Source of the DNA: Arthrobacter sp. NEB 688
GTDB lineage: Bacteria > Actinomycetota > Actinomycetes > Actinomycetales > Dermatophilaceae
Direction of reading: 5' to 3'
DNA length: 64,000 bases
NCBI RefSeq assembly: GCF_013201035.1
Contig: NZ_CP053707.1
Location: forward strand, 2,976,001 to 3,040,000
Of this stretch, positions 42,245 to 50,721 are shown piece after piece; position 1 is the first letter of the stretch, and every line of letters begins with the position of its first letter. The translations under genes and the position numbers were made by a program. Under the pieces are notes generated by a model. That model saw nothing but the letters and a program-made list of their open reading frames with translations. It made no database searches and was not told the DNA's origin.

Positions 42245-43053
42245 CGGGCGGGCCGGCCCCACGCGTCGAGCTCGCGCAGGCCCGGCGTGGACTCGATGAC
42301 GGCGGTGAAGCTGACCTTCTCGGACGCGAGCGTCGCCGCGACGAGCACCGCGAGGGCCGCGAGCCGCCCGCGGCGGCCGCACCGCTCGAGCAGGGCCGTC
42401 CCGACGAGGGCGCCGGCCGCGTTGGCCCCGGTGTCGCCGAGCATCGCCCGCCCCGCGAGGTCGGGTCCGGCGGCGCCGAGCGAGGCACCGACCGCGGCGG
42501 CGGCCACGCCGGCACCCCGGCCGTCGGGCGCGAGCGCGAGCGGCAGCGCGGCGAGGGTCGTCGCCTTGAGGGCGCGGCCCGGCCGAAGGTCGAGGAGGTT
42601 GGCGAGGTTGGCGGCGCCGGCGACCGCGGCACCCCCGACGAGCGTGTCGAGGGCGCCGACGTCGTCGCGCCCCCGGTCGGTGAGCGCTGCGGCGAGCAGG
42701 CCGGTCAGGCCGAGACCGGCGATCTTCACGGCGCCGGTCGTCAGCTCGCCGCGGGCGGCGGCGCCGAGGTGGCCGCGCAGGCCCTTGGACGAGCCGTCCC
42801 CGGCGAGGTCGTCGAGCGCCCCGAAGGCCCCCGCCCCCACGGCGGCGACGACGCCGGGCGCCGACCCCGCGGCGGCGGCACCGAGGGCGCCGGCCGTGAC
42901 CCAGGCCGGCCCCTCGAGCAGCGTCACGGGGTCGCCGGCGTGGTTGGTGCGCGTCCAGCGCGCCGAGCGCACCACGGCGCCCAGGCCCCGGAGGGCGGCA
43001 GCGGCCGTGGCCGCGGCCACGAGCCCGGCCGCGAGCCGGCGGGCCGGGGTCAC
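42241..43053 (-). CDS. Compact MraY/WecA-like polyprenyl-phosphate sugar-1-phosphate transferase
   Basis: A 270-aa, very hydrophobic Ala/Gly-rich protein. Three motifs of the PNPT family survive: FGALDDLAGDGSSKGLRGH (the DDxxGD site), a NLANLLDLRPGRALK segment corresponding to the NxxNxxDG motif, and MLGDTGANAAGALVG near the C-terminus. It is shorter than MraY or WecA (about 320-360 aa). It probably transfers a sugar phosphate to a lipid carrier for the MurJ-like flippase next door. The GTG start overlaps the SteB stop. Confidence 0.68.
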   Translation of the reverse strand: MTPARRLAAGLVAAATAAAALRGLGAVVRSARWTRTNHAGDPVTLLEGPAWVTAGALGAAAAGSAPGVVAAVGAGAFGALDDLAGDGSSKGLRGHLGAAARGELTTGAVKIAGLGLTGLLAAALTDRGRDDVGALDTLVGGAAVAGAANLANLLDLRPGRALKATTLAALPLALAPDGRGAGVAAAAVGASLGAAGPDLAGRAMLGDTGANAAGALVGTALLERCGRRGRLAALAVLVAATLASEKVSFTAVIESTPGLRELDAWGRPAR

Positions 43054-44018
43054 GACGAGGCGGCCGCGGAGGGGACCGGCGCGTACGCGGCGTCGGTGCC
43101 GGCGCCCAGGCCGTACTGGCCGGCGCTGCCGCCGTCCTGCTGCACGAGGGCGAAGACCACGCTCGCCAGGCCGAGCGGCGAGCCCGCGTCGTCGACCGAG
43201 GAGACCTCGCGGGTCGCGCTCGAGGTGTCGCGCAGCGTCGCGAGCACCGAGGTGCCGTCGGTCTCGGCGGCGAGGTCGTCGGCGACGACGACGCCGCGCG
43301 AGCGGTCGTCGAGGGCCGCCGTGAGGGCCACCCACTGCTCGGCGGTCGCCGTGCGGGCCGCCGCGTCGCCGTCGGCCACCGTGCCCGCGACGACGACGAC
43401 GAGGTCGGCCCGGGTGAAGGTCTCGGCGTCGATCGAGACCAGGCCCGCGTCGGCGAGCGCCTCGAGGCCGGTGCGCGCCGTCGCGTCGTCGGGGCCGTTG
43501 TCCCCGGCCGGGGCGGTCCGCGCGAGGAGGGTCGCCAGCAGGAGGTCGCGCGGCTGCGCGGAGCCGGTCGAGGTGTCGACGGCGGCGTCCGACGCCACGC
43601 GGGCGACGACCTCGTCGCGCGCCGCGACGGTCTTGGCGTCGGTGCTCACCCAGTCCTCGCCCACCGTGGTCGTCGAGGTGACGCGCGCGCCCGCGGTGCC
43701 GAGGGCGGCGACGACCGACTCGCTCACCGCGGCGTCGGAGCCGGGCATGACGACGAGCGCGACCCCGCGGTCGCGCAGCGTGCCCCCGTAGACCCGTCCG
43801 GAGACGGCGTCGAGGAAGGAGTCGCGCGCCTCGGTGCCGGCCCGGGCGGTCGACAGCTGCGTGTTGAGGTCCGCCTTGTCCTTGCGCAGACCCGCGACCT
43901 CGTTCTGCAGGGTCGTGCCGATCTCGCCCTGGAGCGGACCCGCACCGAGCACGATCCCCACCGCCAGGGCGAGGAAGATCGAGACGATCGAGACGATGTG
44001 ATACCGGAAGTCGATCAC
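43050..44018 (-). CDS. steB: SteB / copper transporter-like (MctB, DUF3186) protein
   Basis: A 322-aa protein with one N-terminal transmembrane helix (IDFRYHIVSIVSIFLALAVGIVLGAG, residues 2-27), a coiled coil (TLQNEVAGLRKDKADLNTQLSTA), and an extracytoplasmic domain with Rossmann-like strands (RGVALVVMPGSDAAVSESVVAAL). Mycobacterial homologues are annotated as copper transporter MctB. In corynebacteria the steA-linked protein SteB acts in cell separation, and the adjacent steA favours that reading. The GTG start overlaps the steA stop. Confidence 0.82.
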   Translation of the reverse strand: MIDFRYHIVSIVSIFLALAVGIVLGAGPLQGEIGTTLQNEVAGLRKDKADLNTQLSTARAGTEARDSFLDAVSGRVYGGTLRDRGVALVVMPGSDAAVSESVVAALGTAGARVTSTTTVGEDWVSTDAKTVAARDEVVARVASDAAVDTSTGSAQPRDLLLATLLARTAPAGDNGPDDATARTGLEALADAGLVSIDAETFTRADLVVVVAGTVADGDAAARTATAEQWVALTAALDDRSRGVVVADDLAAETDGTSVLATLRDTSSATREVSSVDDAGSPLGLASVVFALVQQDGGSAGQYGLGAGTDAAYAPVPSAAASS

Positions 44019-45199
44019 CCGAACACTCCTCCGAGGGCGGTCCACAGGTCGTCGGCCTTCGCGGCGAGGATCTGGAGCAGCGCGCGGCCACCGGTGGTGG
44101 ACCACAGCGCCGCGCCGAGCGCGAAGACGGCGACGCACAACATGAGCACGATGCTGAACGAGGAGATGCGCGCCCGGTACAGGCGGCTCACCCCCTTGGC
44201 GTCGACGAGCTTGCCGCCGACGCGCAGGCGCGTGAGGAAGGTGCTGGCCATCCCCGAGCGCCCCTTGTCGAGGAACTCCACGAGCGTCACGTGGGTGCCG
44301 ACCGCGACGATGAGGGTCGCGCCCTTGTCGTCGGCCAGCAGCATCGCGACGTCCTCGCTCGTGCCGGTCGCCGGGAAGACGACCGGGTCGACCCCGAGCT
44401 CGCGCACCCGCTCGACCCCGGGCGCGTTGCCGTCGCGGTAGGCGTGGACGACGATCTCGGCGCCGCTGGTCAGCGCGCTGTCGGAGACCGAGTCCATGTC
44501 GCCGACGATCATGTCGGGCGTGTGCCGGGCCTCGATGAGGGCGTCGGCGCCGCCGTCGACCCCGATGAGGATCGGCTTGTACTCGCGGATGTAGGACCTC
44601 AGCATCTCGAGGTCCTCCTTGTAGTGGTAGCCGCGCACGACGATGAGGGCGTGACGGCCGTCGAGGTCGGTGCGCACGTCCGGCACACCGACCCCGTCGA
44701 AGAGGAGCTCGCGCTCCTTGCGCAGGTAGTCCATCGTGTTCTCGGCGAAGGCCTCGATCTCGGCCGACAGGCCGGCCCGCGCGGCGGTCATCGCCTCCTG
44801 CACGGCCTCCCCGGTCAGGAGCACGCCCTCCCCCACGGGCTCGCCGCCCGCGAGCAGGCGACCCTCCTCGAGGCGCAGCGGCGTGCCGTCCTTGAGCGCC
44901 ATGACGTCCGGGCCGGCGGCGTCGAGCAGCGGGATGCCGGCCTCGACGAGGATCTCCGGGCCGAGGTTCGGGTAGCGCCCGGAGATCGAGGACGCGGCGT
45001 TGACCACCGCGAACGGGCGGCAGGCGACGAGCGCCTCGGCACTGACCCGGTCGATGTCCTCGTGGTCGATGACGGCGACGTCGCCCGGCTTGAGCCGCTT
45101 CGTGAGGTTCTTCGTGCGCCGGTCGACGCGCGCGGGGCCGGAGCCCTCGGCGGGGTCCCGGTCACGGCGGCTCGGCAGGCGGATGGACATCTGCACCAT
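44015..45199 (-). CDS. steA: SteA, cytokinetic-ring protein with thiamine-pyrophosphokinase-like domain
   Basis: A 394-aa protein: N-terminal RTKNLTKRLKPGDVAVIDHEDIDRVSAEALVACRPFAVVNAASSISGRYPNLG, a thiamine-pyrophosphokinase-like domain (ILIGVDGGADALIEARHTPDMIVGDMDSVSD, about 220-250), then one C-terminal transmembrane helix (IVLMLCVAVFALGAALWS). Corynebacterial SteA works with SteB upstream of the RipC-FtsEX cell-separation pathway. ATG 45199 is used; ATG 45190 is equally plausible. It lies 14 nt after recN. Confidence 0.88.
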   Translation of the reverse strand: MVQMSIRLPSRRDRDPAEGSGPARVDRRTKNLTKRLKPGDVAVIDHEDIDRVSAEALVACRPFAVVNAASSISGRYPNLGPEILVEAGIPLLDAAGPDVMALKDGTPLRLEEGRLLAGGEPVGEGVLLTGEAVQEAMTAARAGLSAEIEAFAENTMDYLRKERELLFDGVGVPDVRTDLDGRHALIVVRGYHYKEDLEMLRSYIREYKPILIGVDGGADALIEARHTPDMIVGDMDSVSDSALTSGAEIVVHAYRDGNAPGVERVRELGVDPVVFPATGTSEDVAMLLADDKGATLIVAVGTHVTLVEFLDKGRSGMASTFLTRLRVGGKLVDAKGVSRLYRARISSFSIVLMLCVAVFALGAALWSTTGGRALLQILAAKADDLWTALGGVFG

Positions 45200-45213
45200 C
45201 GTGCCAGATGCGC

Positions 45214-46902
45214 TCAGGCGCGAGCGCGCGCCATCAGGTCGCGGGCGTGCTCGAGGGCGGCGTCGGTGCCGGAGCCGCCGAGCATCCGGGCCAGCTCGGC
45301 GACGCGGTCCTCCCCCTCGACGGCGTGGACCATGCTGCGCGTCACGTGGCCGTCGACCGACTTCTCGACGACGAGGTGGCGGTCGGCGTGCGCGGCGACC
45401 TGGGCGAGGTGGGTGACGACGACGACCTGGGCGTGCCGGGCGAGCGCGGCCAGGCGCGCCCCGACGTCGAGCGCGGCCCGTCCACCGACCCCGGCGTCGA
45501 CCTCGTCGAAGACGAAGGTGGGCACCGAGGGGCCGGCGTCGGCCGTGGCGACCTCGAGGGCGAGCATGACCCGCGAGAGCTCACCGCCCGAGGCGGCCTT
45601 GGTCACCGAGCGGGGGGTGGTGCCGGGGCCGGCGGCGAGGCGGACCTCGACGGTGTCGCGCCCGTCGGCGCCGAAGCGGCCGGAGTCCTCGACCGCGACG
45701 GTGACCGTGGCCGAGCCCATCGCGAGGTGGGCGAGCTCGGCGGTGATGCGCGAGCCGAGCGCGTCGGCCGCGGTGCGCCGGCGGGCCGAGAGGTCCTCGG
45801 CGGCGCCCTCCCGGCGGGCGGTCAGCTCCTCGACGCGGGCGGCGAGCTCCTCGATGCGGTCGCCGGTGCCCTCGAGCTCGGCGACCCGGACCGCTGCCCG
45901 GCCGCCCCACGCGATGACGTCGTCGACACCCGGGCCGTAGAGGCGGGTCAGCTCGGTGAGGGCGGCGCGCCGCTGCTGGACCTGCTCCAGGCGCGCGGGG
46001 TCGACGTCGGCGTCGGCGAGGTAGGCGCCGAGGTCGGCAGCGACGTCGGCCGCGAGGTAGCGCACCTCGTCGACGCGGGCGCCGAGCGCGGCGAGGACGG
46101 GGTCGGCCGAGGACGCCTGCGCGATGCGGGCCGACGCCGTGCCGAGCGCCTCGAGGACCGCCGGGGTGTCGAGCGCGGCGTCGCTCTCGCCGCTGAGGAT
46201 CTCGTGGGCGGCGCCGGCGGCGTCGCGCAGCTCCTCGGCGTGGCCGAGCCGCTCGGACTCGGCCCGCAGCTCGTCGTCCTCGCCGGGCCGGGGGTCGAGG
46301 GCCTCGATGCGCTCGAGCCCGACGCGCAGCGACTCCGCCTCGCGGGCCCGCTCCTCCGCGGCGGTGCGCAGGGCGGCGAGCTCGGCCTCGACGGCGACGA
46401 GCTCGGTGTGGGCGTCGCGGTAGGCCGCCAGGGCGTCCGCGACCTCGGGGCCCCCGAACGCGTCCAGCACCTCGCGGTGCTCGTCGGCGCGCCGCAGGCG
46501 CCACTGGTCGGCCTGGCCGTGGACGGCGACGAGGTGCTCGGCGAGGTCGCCGAGCACGCCGACGGGGGCGGACCGGCCCCCGACGTGGGCGCGGGAGCGA
46601 CCGTCGGCCTGGACCGTGCGCACGAGGACGAGCCCGTCGGCGACGTCGGCGCCGGCCTCGGCGGCGCGGACCATCGCGGGGTGCTGCGCGGGCAGGTCGA
46701 CGACGCCCTCGACGACGGTGCGCTCGGTGCCGGCCCGCACGAGGCCGGAGTCGCCGCGACCGCCGAGGAGGAGGCCGAGGCCCGTGACGACCATCGTCTT
46801 GCCGGCGCCGGTCTCGCCCGTCAGGACGGTGAGCCCGGGGTGCAGCGGCAGCACGGCGTCGTCGATGACACCGAGGTCGCGGATGCGGATCTCCTCGATC
46901 AC
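45214..46902 (-). CDS. recN: DNA repair protein RecN
   Basis: SMC-like ATPase of double-strand break repair, 562 aa. Walker A GETGAGKTMVVTGLGLLLGGRG lies near residue 30; two coiled-coil arms occupy the middle (for example LERIEALDPRPGEDDELRAESERL); the ABC signature KAASGGELSRVMLALE and Walker B TFVFDEVDAGVGG are near the C-terminus. The GTG start at 46902 overlaps the nadK stop. Longer in-frame starts run through nadK. Confidence 0.95.
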   Translation of the reverse strand: MIEEIRIRDLGVIDDAVLPLHPGLTVLTGETGAGKTMVVTGLGLLLGGRGDSGLVRAGTERTVVEGVVDLPAQHPAMVRAAEAGADVADGLVLVRTVQADGRSRAHVGGRSAPVGVLGDLAEHLVAVHGQADQWRLRRADEHREVLDAFGGPEVADALAAYRDAHTELVAVEAELAALRTAAEERAREAESLRVGLERIEALDPRPGEDDELRAESERLGHAEELRDAAGAAHEILSGESDAALDTPAVLEALGTASARIAQASSADPVLAALGARVDEVRYLAADVAADLGAYLADADVDPARLEQVQQRRAALTELTRLYGPGVDDVIAWGGRAAVRVAELEGTGDRIEELAARVEELTARREGAAEDLSARRRTAADALGSRITAELAHLAMGSATVTVAVEDSGRFGADGRDTVEVRLAAGPGTTPRSVTKAASGGELSRVMLALEVATADAGPSVPTFVFDEVDAGVGGRAALDVGARLAALARHAQVVVVTHLAQVAAHADRHLVVEKSVDGHVTRSMVHAVEGEDRVAELARMLGGSGTDAALEHARDLMARARA

Positions 46903-47834
46903 CGGTCGGTGCCCTCGCTCGCCTGGCGCTGGCGGGCCGCGCCGCGCCAGCCGTGGACGGGCAGGGCGAACTTCTCGACGAGGCGGTCGGTGAAGACGCC
47001 GGTGCCCAGCCGGGCGAGGCGGACCGGCTGGTCGGAGCGCTGGACCTCGACCTGGGCCCCCGGTGGGAGCGAGACCGCGCGGCGGCCGTCGCACCAGAGG
47101 ACGGCCGAGGCGTCGGAGTCGGCGAGCAGCTGGACCGCGAGGTGCGAGCGCGGGCCGACGACGACCGGGCGGGCGAAGAGCGCGTGCGCGCTGATCGGGA
47201 CGAGGAGGAGCGCCTCGACGTCGGGCCAGACGACCGGGCCGCCGGCCGAGAAGGCGTAGGCGGTCGAGCCGGTGGGCGTCGCGACGACGACGCCGTCGCA
47301 GCCCCACGTCGACAGCGGCCGCCCGTCGATCTCGACGGTCAGCTCGAGCATCCGCTCGCGCGCGGCCTTCTCGACGGAGACGTCGTTGAGCGCCCACGAC
47401 GAGAACACGGTGGCCCCGTCGCGGCGGACCGTGACCTCGAGGGTCAGCCGCTCCTCGACGGTGTAGTCGCGGGCGCAGATGCGCTCGACCGTGGCGTCGA
47501 GGTCGTCGCGCTCGGCCTCCGCGAGGAAGCCGACGTGGCCGAGGTTGACGCCGAGCAGGGGCACCCCCGAGCCGCGCGAGAGCTCGGCGCCGCGCAGGAT
47601 CGTGCCGTCGCCCCCGAGGACACAGACGAGCTCGCAGCCGATGTCGGTCTCGTCCTCGGCGATGGCACCGATGCCCTCGACCCGCGAGAGCGGCGTGCCG
47701 ACGAGGTCGGACTCCGGTGCGCAGACGCCGATCCCGGCCGAGAGCAGGCGGGTCGCGACCGCGGCGGCGAGCTCCTGGGCGTCGGGCCGGGACGCGTGCG
47801 TCACGAGGAGCACGCGTCGGGACGGACCGGTCAT
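46899..47834 (-). CDS. nadK: NAD kinase
   Basis: Phosphorylates NAD to NADP. The 311-aa protein shows the GGDGT motif ([15 protein letters not shown]), [30 protein letters not shown] and the [29 protein letters not shown] segment, all in the expected order. The ATG at 47834 ([16 protein letters not shown]) is chosen because it lies 2 nt after the tlyA stop; more upstream in-frame codons are within tlyA. Confidence 0.96.
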   Translation of the reverse strand: MTGPSRRVLLVTHASRPDAQELAAAVATRLLSAGIGVCAPESDLVGTPLSRVEGIGAIAEDETDIGCELVCVLGGDGTILRGAELSRGSGVPLLGVNLGHVGFLAEAERDDLDATVERICARDYTVEERLTLEVTVRRDGATVFSSWALNDVSVEKAARERMLELTVEIDGRPLSTWGCDGVVVATPTGSTAYAFSAGGPVVWPDVEALLLVPISAHALFARPVVVGPRSHLAVQLLADSDASAVLWCDGRRAVSLPPGAQVEVQRSDQPVRLARLGTGVFTDRLVEKFALPVHGWRGAARQRQASEGTDR

Positions 47835-47836
47835 CG

Positions 47837-48643
47837 TCAGCCTCCGCCCTGCTCGGTCACCGCCCGCACGGTCGCGCGGACCTCCTCGAGGCTCATTGTG
47901 TCCGACGGGTCCGACCGCGCCCACAGGAGGTACTCCACGTTGCCCGTGCTGCCGGTGATCGGGCTCGGCGCGATGGCCCGGGTGTGCAGGCCGACCCCGA
48001 GGAACGCGCCGTGGACGGCCTCGATCGCCAGGGCCCGGTCGGCGGCCGCGGTGACGAGCCCGCCGCGGCCGAGCCGCGCCCGGCCGACCTCGAACTGCGG
48101 CTTGACGAGCACGACGACGTCGCCGTCGGCGGCCACGAGGTCGGCGAGCTCGGCGGCGACGAGGGTGAGCGAGATGAAGGAGAGGTCGGCGACGACGAGG
48201 TCGGCCCGGCCGCCGACGGCGTCGGCGGTGAGGCCGCGCACGCTCGTGCCCGAGCGGTCCTCGACGCGGGGGTCGTCGGCGAGCTCGGCGACGAGCTGGC
48301 CGTGGCCGACGTCCAGGGCCAGGACGTGCGCCGCCCCGTGCGCGAGGAGGACCTGGGTGAAGCCGCCGGTCGAGGCGCCGACGTCGAGGCAGCGCCGCCC
48401 CTGCGCCGTCAGGCCGCGGGGCCCCCAGAGGGCGAGGGCGGCGAGCAGCTTGTGCGCGGCGCGCCCCACCCAGCGCGGGGCGGCGGCGTCCACCTCGAGC
48501 ACGGTGTCGTCGTCGACGGGCGTCGAGGGCTTGCGGGCGCTCTCCCCCGCGACCCGCACGAGACCGTCGGCGACGAGGTCGCGCGCCTCGCCCCGCGAGC
48601 GGGCCAGGCCCCGCCGGACCAGCTCGGCGTCGAGTCGGGCGAT
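47837..48643 (-). CDS. tlyA: TlyA family rRNA 2'-O-methyltransferase, apparent ATC start
   Basis: Modifies 16S and 23S rRNA in mycobacteria (capreomycin susceptibility). The FtsJ-like domain is clear: [56 protein letters not shown] and SGNVEYLLW-like [10 protein letters not shown]. The N-terminal S4 domain is intact upstream of the first GTG (48559): it reads [20 protein letters not shown] in frame back to an ATC codon at 48641-48643, one base after the preceding stop. That start gives 268 aa, the length I recall for M. tuberculosis TlyA; no ATG, GTG or TTG is available. Confidence 0.85.
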   Translation of the reverse strand: MARLDAELVRRGLARSRGEARDLVADGLVRVAGESARKPSTPVDDDTVLEVDAAAPRWVGRAAHKLLAALALWGPRGLTAQGRRCLDVGASTGGFTQVLLAHGAAHVLALDVGHGQLVAELADDPRVEDRSGTSVRGLTADAVGGRADLVVADLSFISLTLVAAELADLVAADGDVVVLVKPQFEVGRARLGRGGLVTAAADRALAIEAVHGAFLGVGLHTRAIAPSPITGSTGNVEYLLWARSDPSDTMSLEEVRATVRAVTEQGGG

Positions 48644-48644
48644 G

Positions 48645-48821
48645 TCAGCCGCCCAGGTCGCCGAGGCGCCCGCGCAGCGTGCGCTGGACCTCCTCGCCGG
48701 CCGCGAGCCGACCGTCGAGGTCGTCGGCCGGCACCGCGGCGAGCTCGCGCAGGGTCGCGTCGATGGCCGGGTCCCCGGTCTCGGGGGCCTGCGTCACCTC
48801 GGCCGGGGTCGCGTCGCTCAC
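48645..48821 (-). CDS. Small conserved-position protein, 58 aa
   Basis: Short gene between the H1-like protein and tlyA. GTG 48821 overlaps the preceding stop as GTGA; TGA is at 48645-48647. The product starts [21 protein letters not shown] and continues with an acidic amphipathic helix ([22 protein letters not shown]), ending [12 protein letters not shown]. No known domain. Small acidic proteins at this position upstream of tlyA occur in other actinobacteria; I infer this from memory. It should be translationally coupled to both neighbours. Confidence 0.7.
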   Translation of the reverse strand: MSDATPAEVTQAPETGDPAIDATLRELAAVPADDLDGRLAAGEEVQRTLRGRLGDLGG

Positions 48822-49729
48822 GCGGAGGCCCCGGAGCCGGAGGTCGTCGACGCGGAGGCGGTCGTGCCGGCGGGTGCCTTCTTCGCCGCGGACTTCTTGG
48901 CCGCCGACTTCGTGGCGGCAGGCGCCTTCTTGGCCGTCGACTTCTTGGTCGCCGTCTTCGTGGCGGCAGGCGCCTTCTTGGCCGTCGACTTCTTGGTCGC
49001 CGTCTTCGTGGCGGCAGGCGCCTTCTTGGCCGTCGACTTCTTGGTCGCCGTCTTCGTGGCGGCATGAGCCTTCTTCGCCGTCGACTTCTTCGCGGCGGGT
49101 GCCTTCTTCGCGGCCGACGCGGCCGACGCGGTCGTCGCTGCCGACGTGGCCGCCGTTGACTTCTTCGTCGCCGTCTTCGTGGCGGCAGGAGCCTTCTTCG
49201 CCGTCGACTTCTTCGCCGCCGACTTCTTCGCGGCCGACGTGGTCGCCGCGGACTTCGTCGCCGCGGCGCTCCCCGTCGTGCGCCGGCTGCGCGGCGGAGC
49301 CGTGCGCGCCGGGGTCGAGCGCGTCGCCGTCGGCGCGGCCGCCGCGGGCTCGACCGTCTCGACGAGACCGGCTCCGGGCACCCCGGGACGCATCCCCGCG
49401 GAGCGGGCCAGCTCGTCGACCCGGGCGGCGAGGCCGGCGACGGTGGCGGCGAGACCCTGGACCTCGCCGAGCAGGCGACCGAGGTCGACGCGCTCGACGG
49501 CGGACTCGACCTCGCGCTGCACGAGCCCGACCACCTGGGCGCGGTTCTGCTCGGCCGCGGAGAGCAGGTCCCCGGCGATCTTCTCGGCCTGCTTCGCGAC
49601 CTTGGACTTCGAGCTCGCCGACCCGGCGAGCACGACGATCTCCTGGGCCGCCTCGACGGCGCGGGCGCGGGTCATCTCACCGAGCCCGGACGCGAGCTCC
49701 ACGTACGCGCGGACGGAGCGCTTGGCCAT
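48818..49729 (-). CDS. Coiled-coil protein with histone-H1-like Ala/Lys repeat tail
   Basis: A 303-aa two-part protein. Residues 1-115 are helical, phasin- or PspA-like ([30 protein letters not shown] ... [25 protein letters not shown]). From about residue 140 the tail is built of [15 protein letters not shown] repeats like histone H1 and the HupB C-terminus, predicting nonspecific DNA or polyanion binding. A strong AGGAGG precedes the ATG. Related actinobacterial proteins are annotated as hypothetical or as granule-associated; the role here is unknown. Confidence 0.72.
   Translation of the reverse strand: MAKRSVRAYVELASGLGEMTRARAVEAAQEIVVLAGSASSKSKVAKQAEKIAGDLLSAAEQNRAQVVGLVQREVESAVERVDLGRLLGEVQGLAATVAGLAARVDELARSAGMRPGVPGAGLVETVEPAAAAPTATRSTPARTAPPRSRRTTGSAAATKSAATTSAAKKSAAKKSTAKKAPAATKTATKKSTAATSAATTASAASAAKKAPAAKKSTAKKAHAATKTATKKSTAKKAPAATKTATKKSTAKKAPAATKTATKKSTAKKAPAATKSAAKKSAAKKAPAGTTASASTTSGSGASA
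48921..49064 (-). repeat. Three near-identical 48-nt tandem repeats inside the H1-like gene
   Basis: Units start at 48921, 48969 and 49017, each encoding a 16-residue [16 protein letters not shown]-type repeat. The three are almost identical at DNA level, implying recent duplication or homogenisation. Flanking sequence to about 49260 is a more diverged version of the same unit. Copy number is likely to vary between strains. Confidence 0.85.
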
Positions 49730-49776
49730 GGGGTCCTCCTGGTGTCGTGCGGCGGGTCGGCCGCGGGAGCCCCACG

Positions 49777-50721
49777 CTACCGGTCGGTCATCCGCTCCAG
49801 CAGGTGGCGGGCCGCGTCGGACTGCTCCTCCGCCCGGGCGGTGTCGCCCGCGTCATAAGCCTCCTGAGCCGCGCGCACGGCGGTGGCCAGCTGCTCGAGC
49901 GACCCCTCACCGGCGGCCGGGTCCTCGTGGAGCCACCGCAGGTCGGGCGCCACCCAGGTCGGGCGTCTCGCCGCGGGAGCGGTGAGGACGGCGTCGAGGT
50001 CGTCCACCCCGGTCAGCACGAGCAGCGACTCGGCGCCGGCGCTGACGGCCCCCTCGATGTCGGTGTCGAGCCGGTCGCCGACCGCCAGCACCTGGGATGC
50101 CTCGAGGCCGAGCCGGCGGGCGGCGAGCAGGTAGAGCGGCGGACGCGGCTTGCCGGCCACGTCGTGCGGGTCGTGCCCGACCGCGCGGGCCACCGCGGCG
50201 ACGAGCGAGCCGTTGCCGGGGGCGGTGCCGCGGTCCGTGGGCAGGGTGGCGTCGGTGTTCGTCGCCACCCAGCGGGCACCGTCCTCGACGGCGTAGGCCG
50301 CTTCCGCGAGGTCGGCGGCGCTGACGTCGGGGCCGTAGCCCTGGACGACGGCCGCGACGTCGCCGCCGGCGTCGGCCGCGCGGCGCACCGCGCCGAAGCC
50401 CGACTCGGTCAGGGCGTCGCCGACCCCGGCTCCCCCGACGGCGAGCACGGACGCACCGGCCGGGGTGCCCGCCTCGGTCAGCAGCCACGCCGCGGCCTGG
50501 CTGCTCGTGACCACGTCGTCCGGCGCGCAGTCCAGCCCGAGCTCGCGCAGGTGCTGCGCGACGTCGGCGGGCCGACGCGACGCGTTGTTCGTCGCGTAGA
50601 CGACCGGCCGGTCCAGCGCCGAGAGGGCTTGCACGGCGTGCGGCACCGCGGCCGGGCCACGGTAGACGACACCGTCCAGGTCGCAGACGAGCGCACGGTA
50701 CCTAGCGGCCAGCGTGGTCAC
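49777..50721 (-). CDS. HAD-superfamily phosphatase (NagD/p-nitrophenyl phosphatase type)
   Basis: A 314-aa HAD hydrolase of class IIA. Motif I is CDLDGVVYRG (about residues 13-22), motif II VVYATNNASRRP, motif III KPRPPLYLLAARRLG and motif IV VGDRLDTDIEGAVSAGAESLLVLTGV. A C-terminal tail adds a charged TPR-like helix pair. The GTG start overlaps the TPR-gene stop. This cluster order (TPR protein, HAD, small genes, tlyA) is typical of actinobacteria. Substrate unknown. Confidence 0.9.
   Translation of the reverse strand: MTTLAARYRALVCDLDGVVYRGPAAVPHAVQALSALDRPVVYATNNASRRPADVAQHLRELGLDCAPDDVVTSSQAAAWLLTEAGTPAGASVLAVGGAGVGDALTESGFGAVRRAADAGGDVAAVVQGYGPDVSAADLAEAAYAVEDGARWVATNTDATLPTDRGTAPGNGSLVAAVARAVGHDPHDVAGKPRPPLYLLAARRLGLEASQVLAVGDRLDTDIEGAVSAGAESLLVLTGVDDLDAVLTAPAARRPTWVAPDLRWLHEDPAAGEGSLEQLATAVRAAQEAYDAGDTARAEEQSDAARHLLERMTDR

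Noticed and set aside
47837-48559. tlyA starting at GTG 48559 (240 aa)
   Set aside because: This would delete most of the S4 domain, which is conserved in frame upstream, and give a protein about 28 residues shorter than the family.
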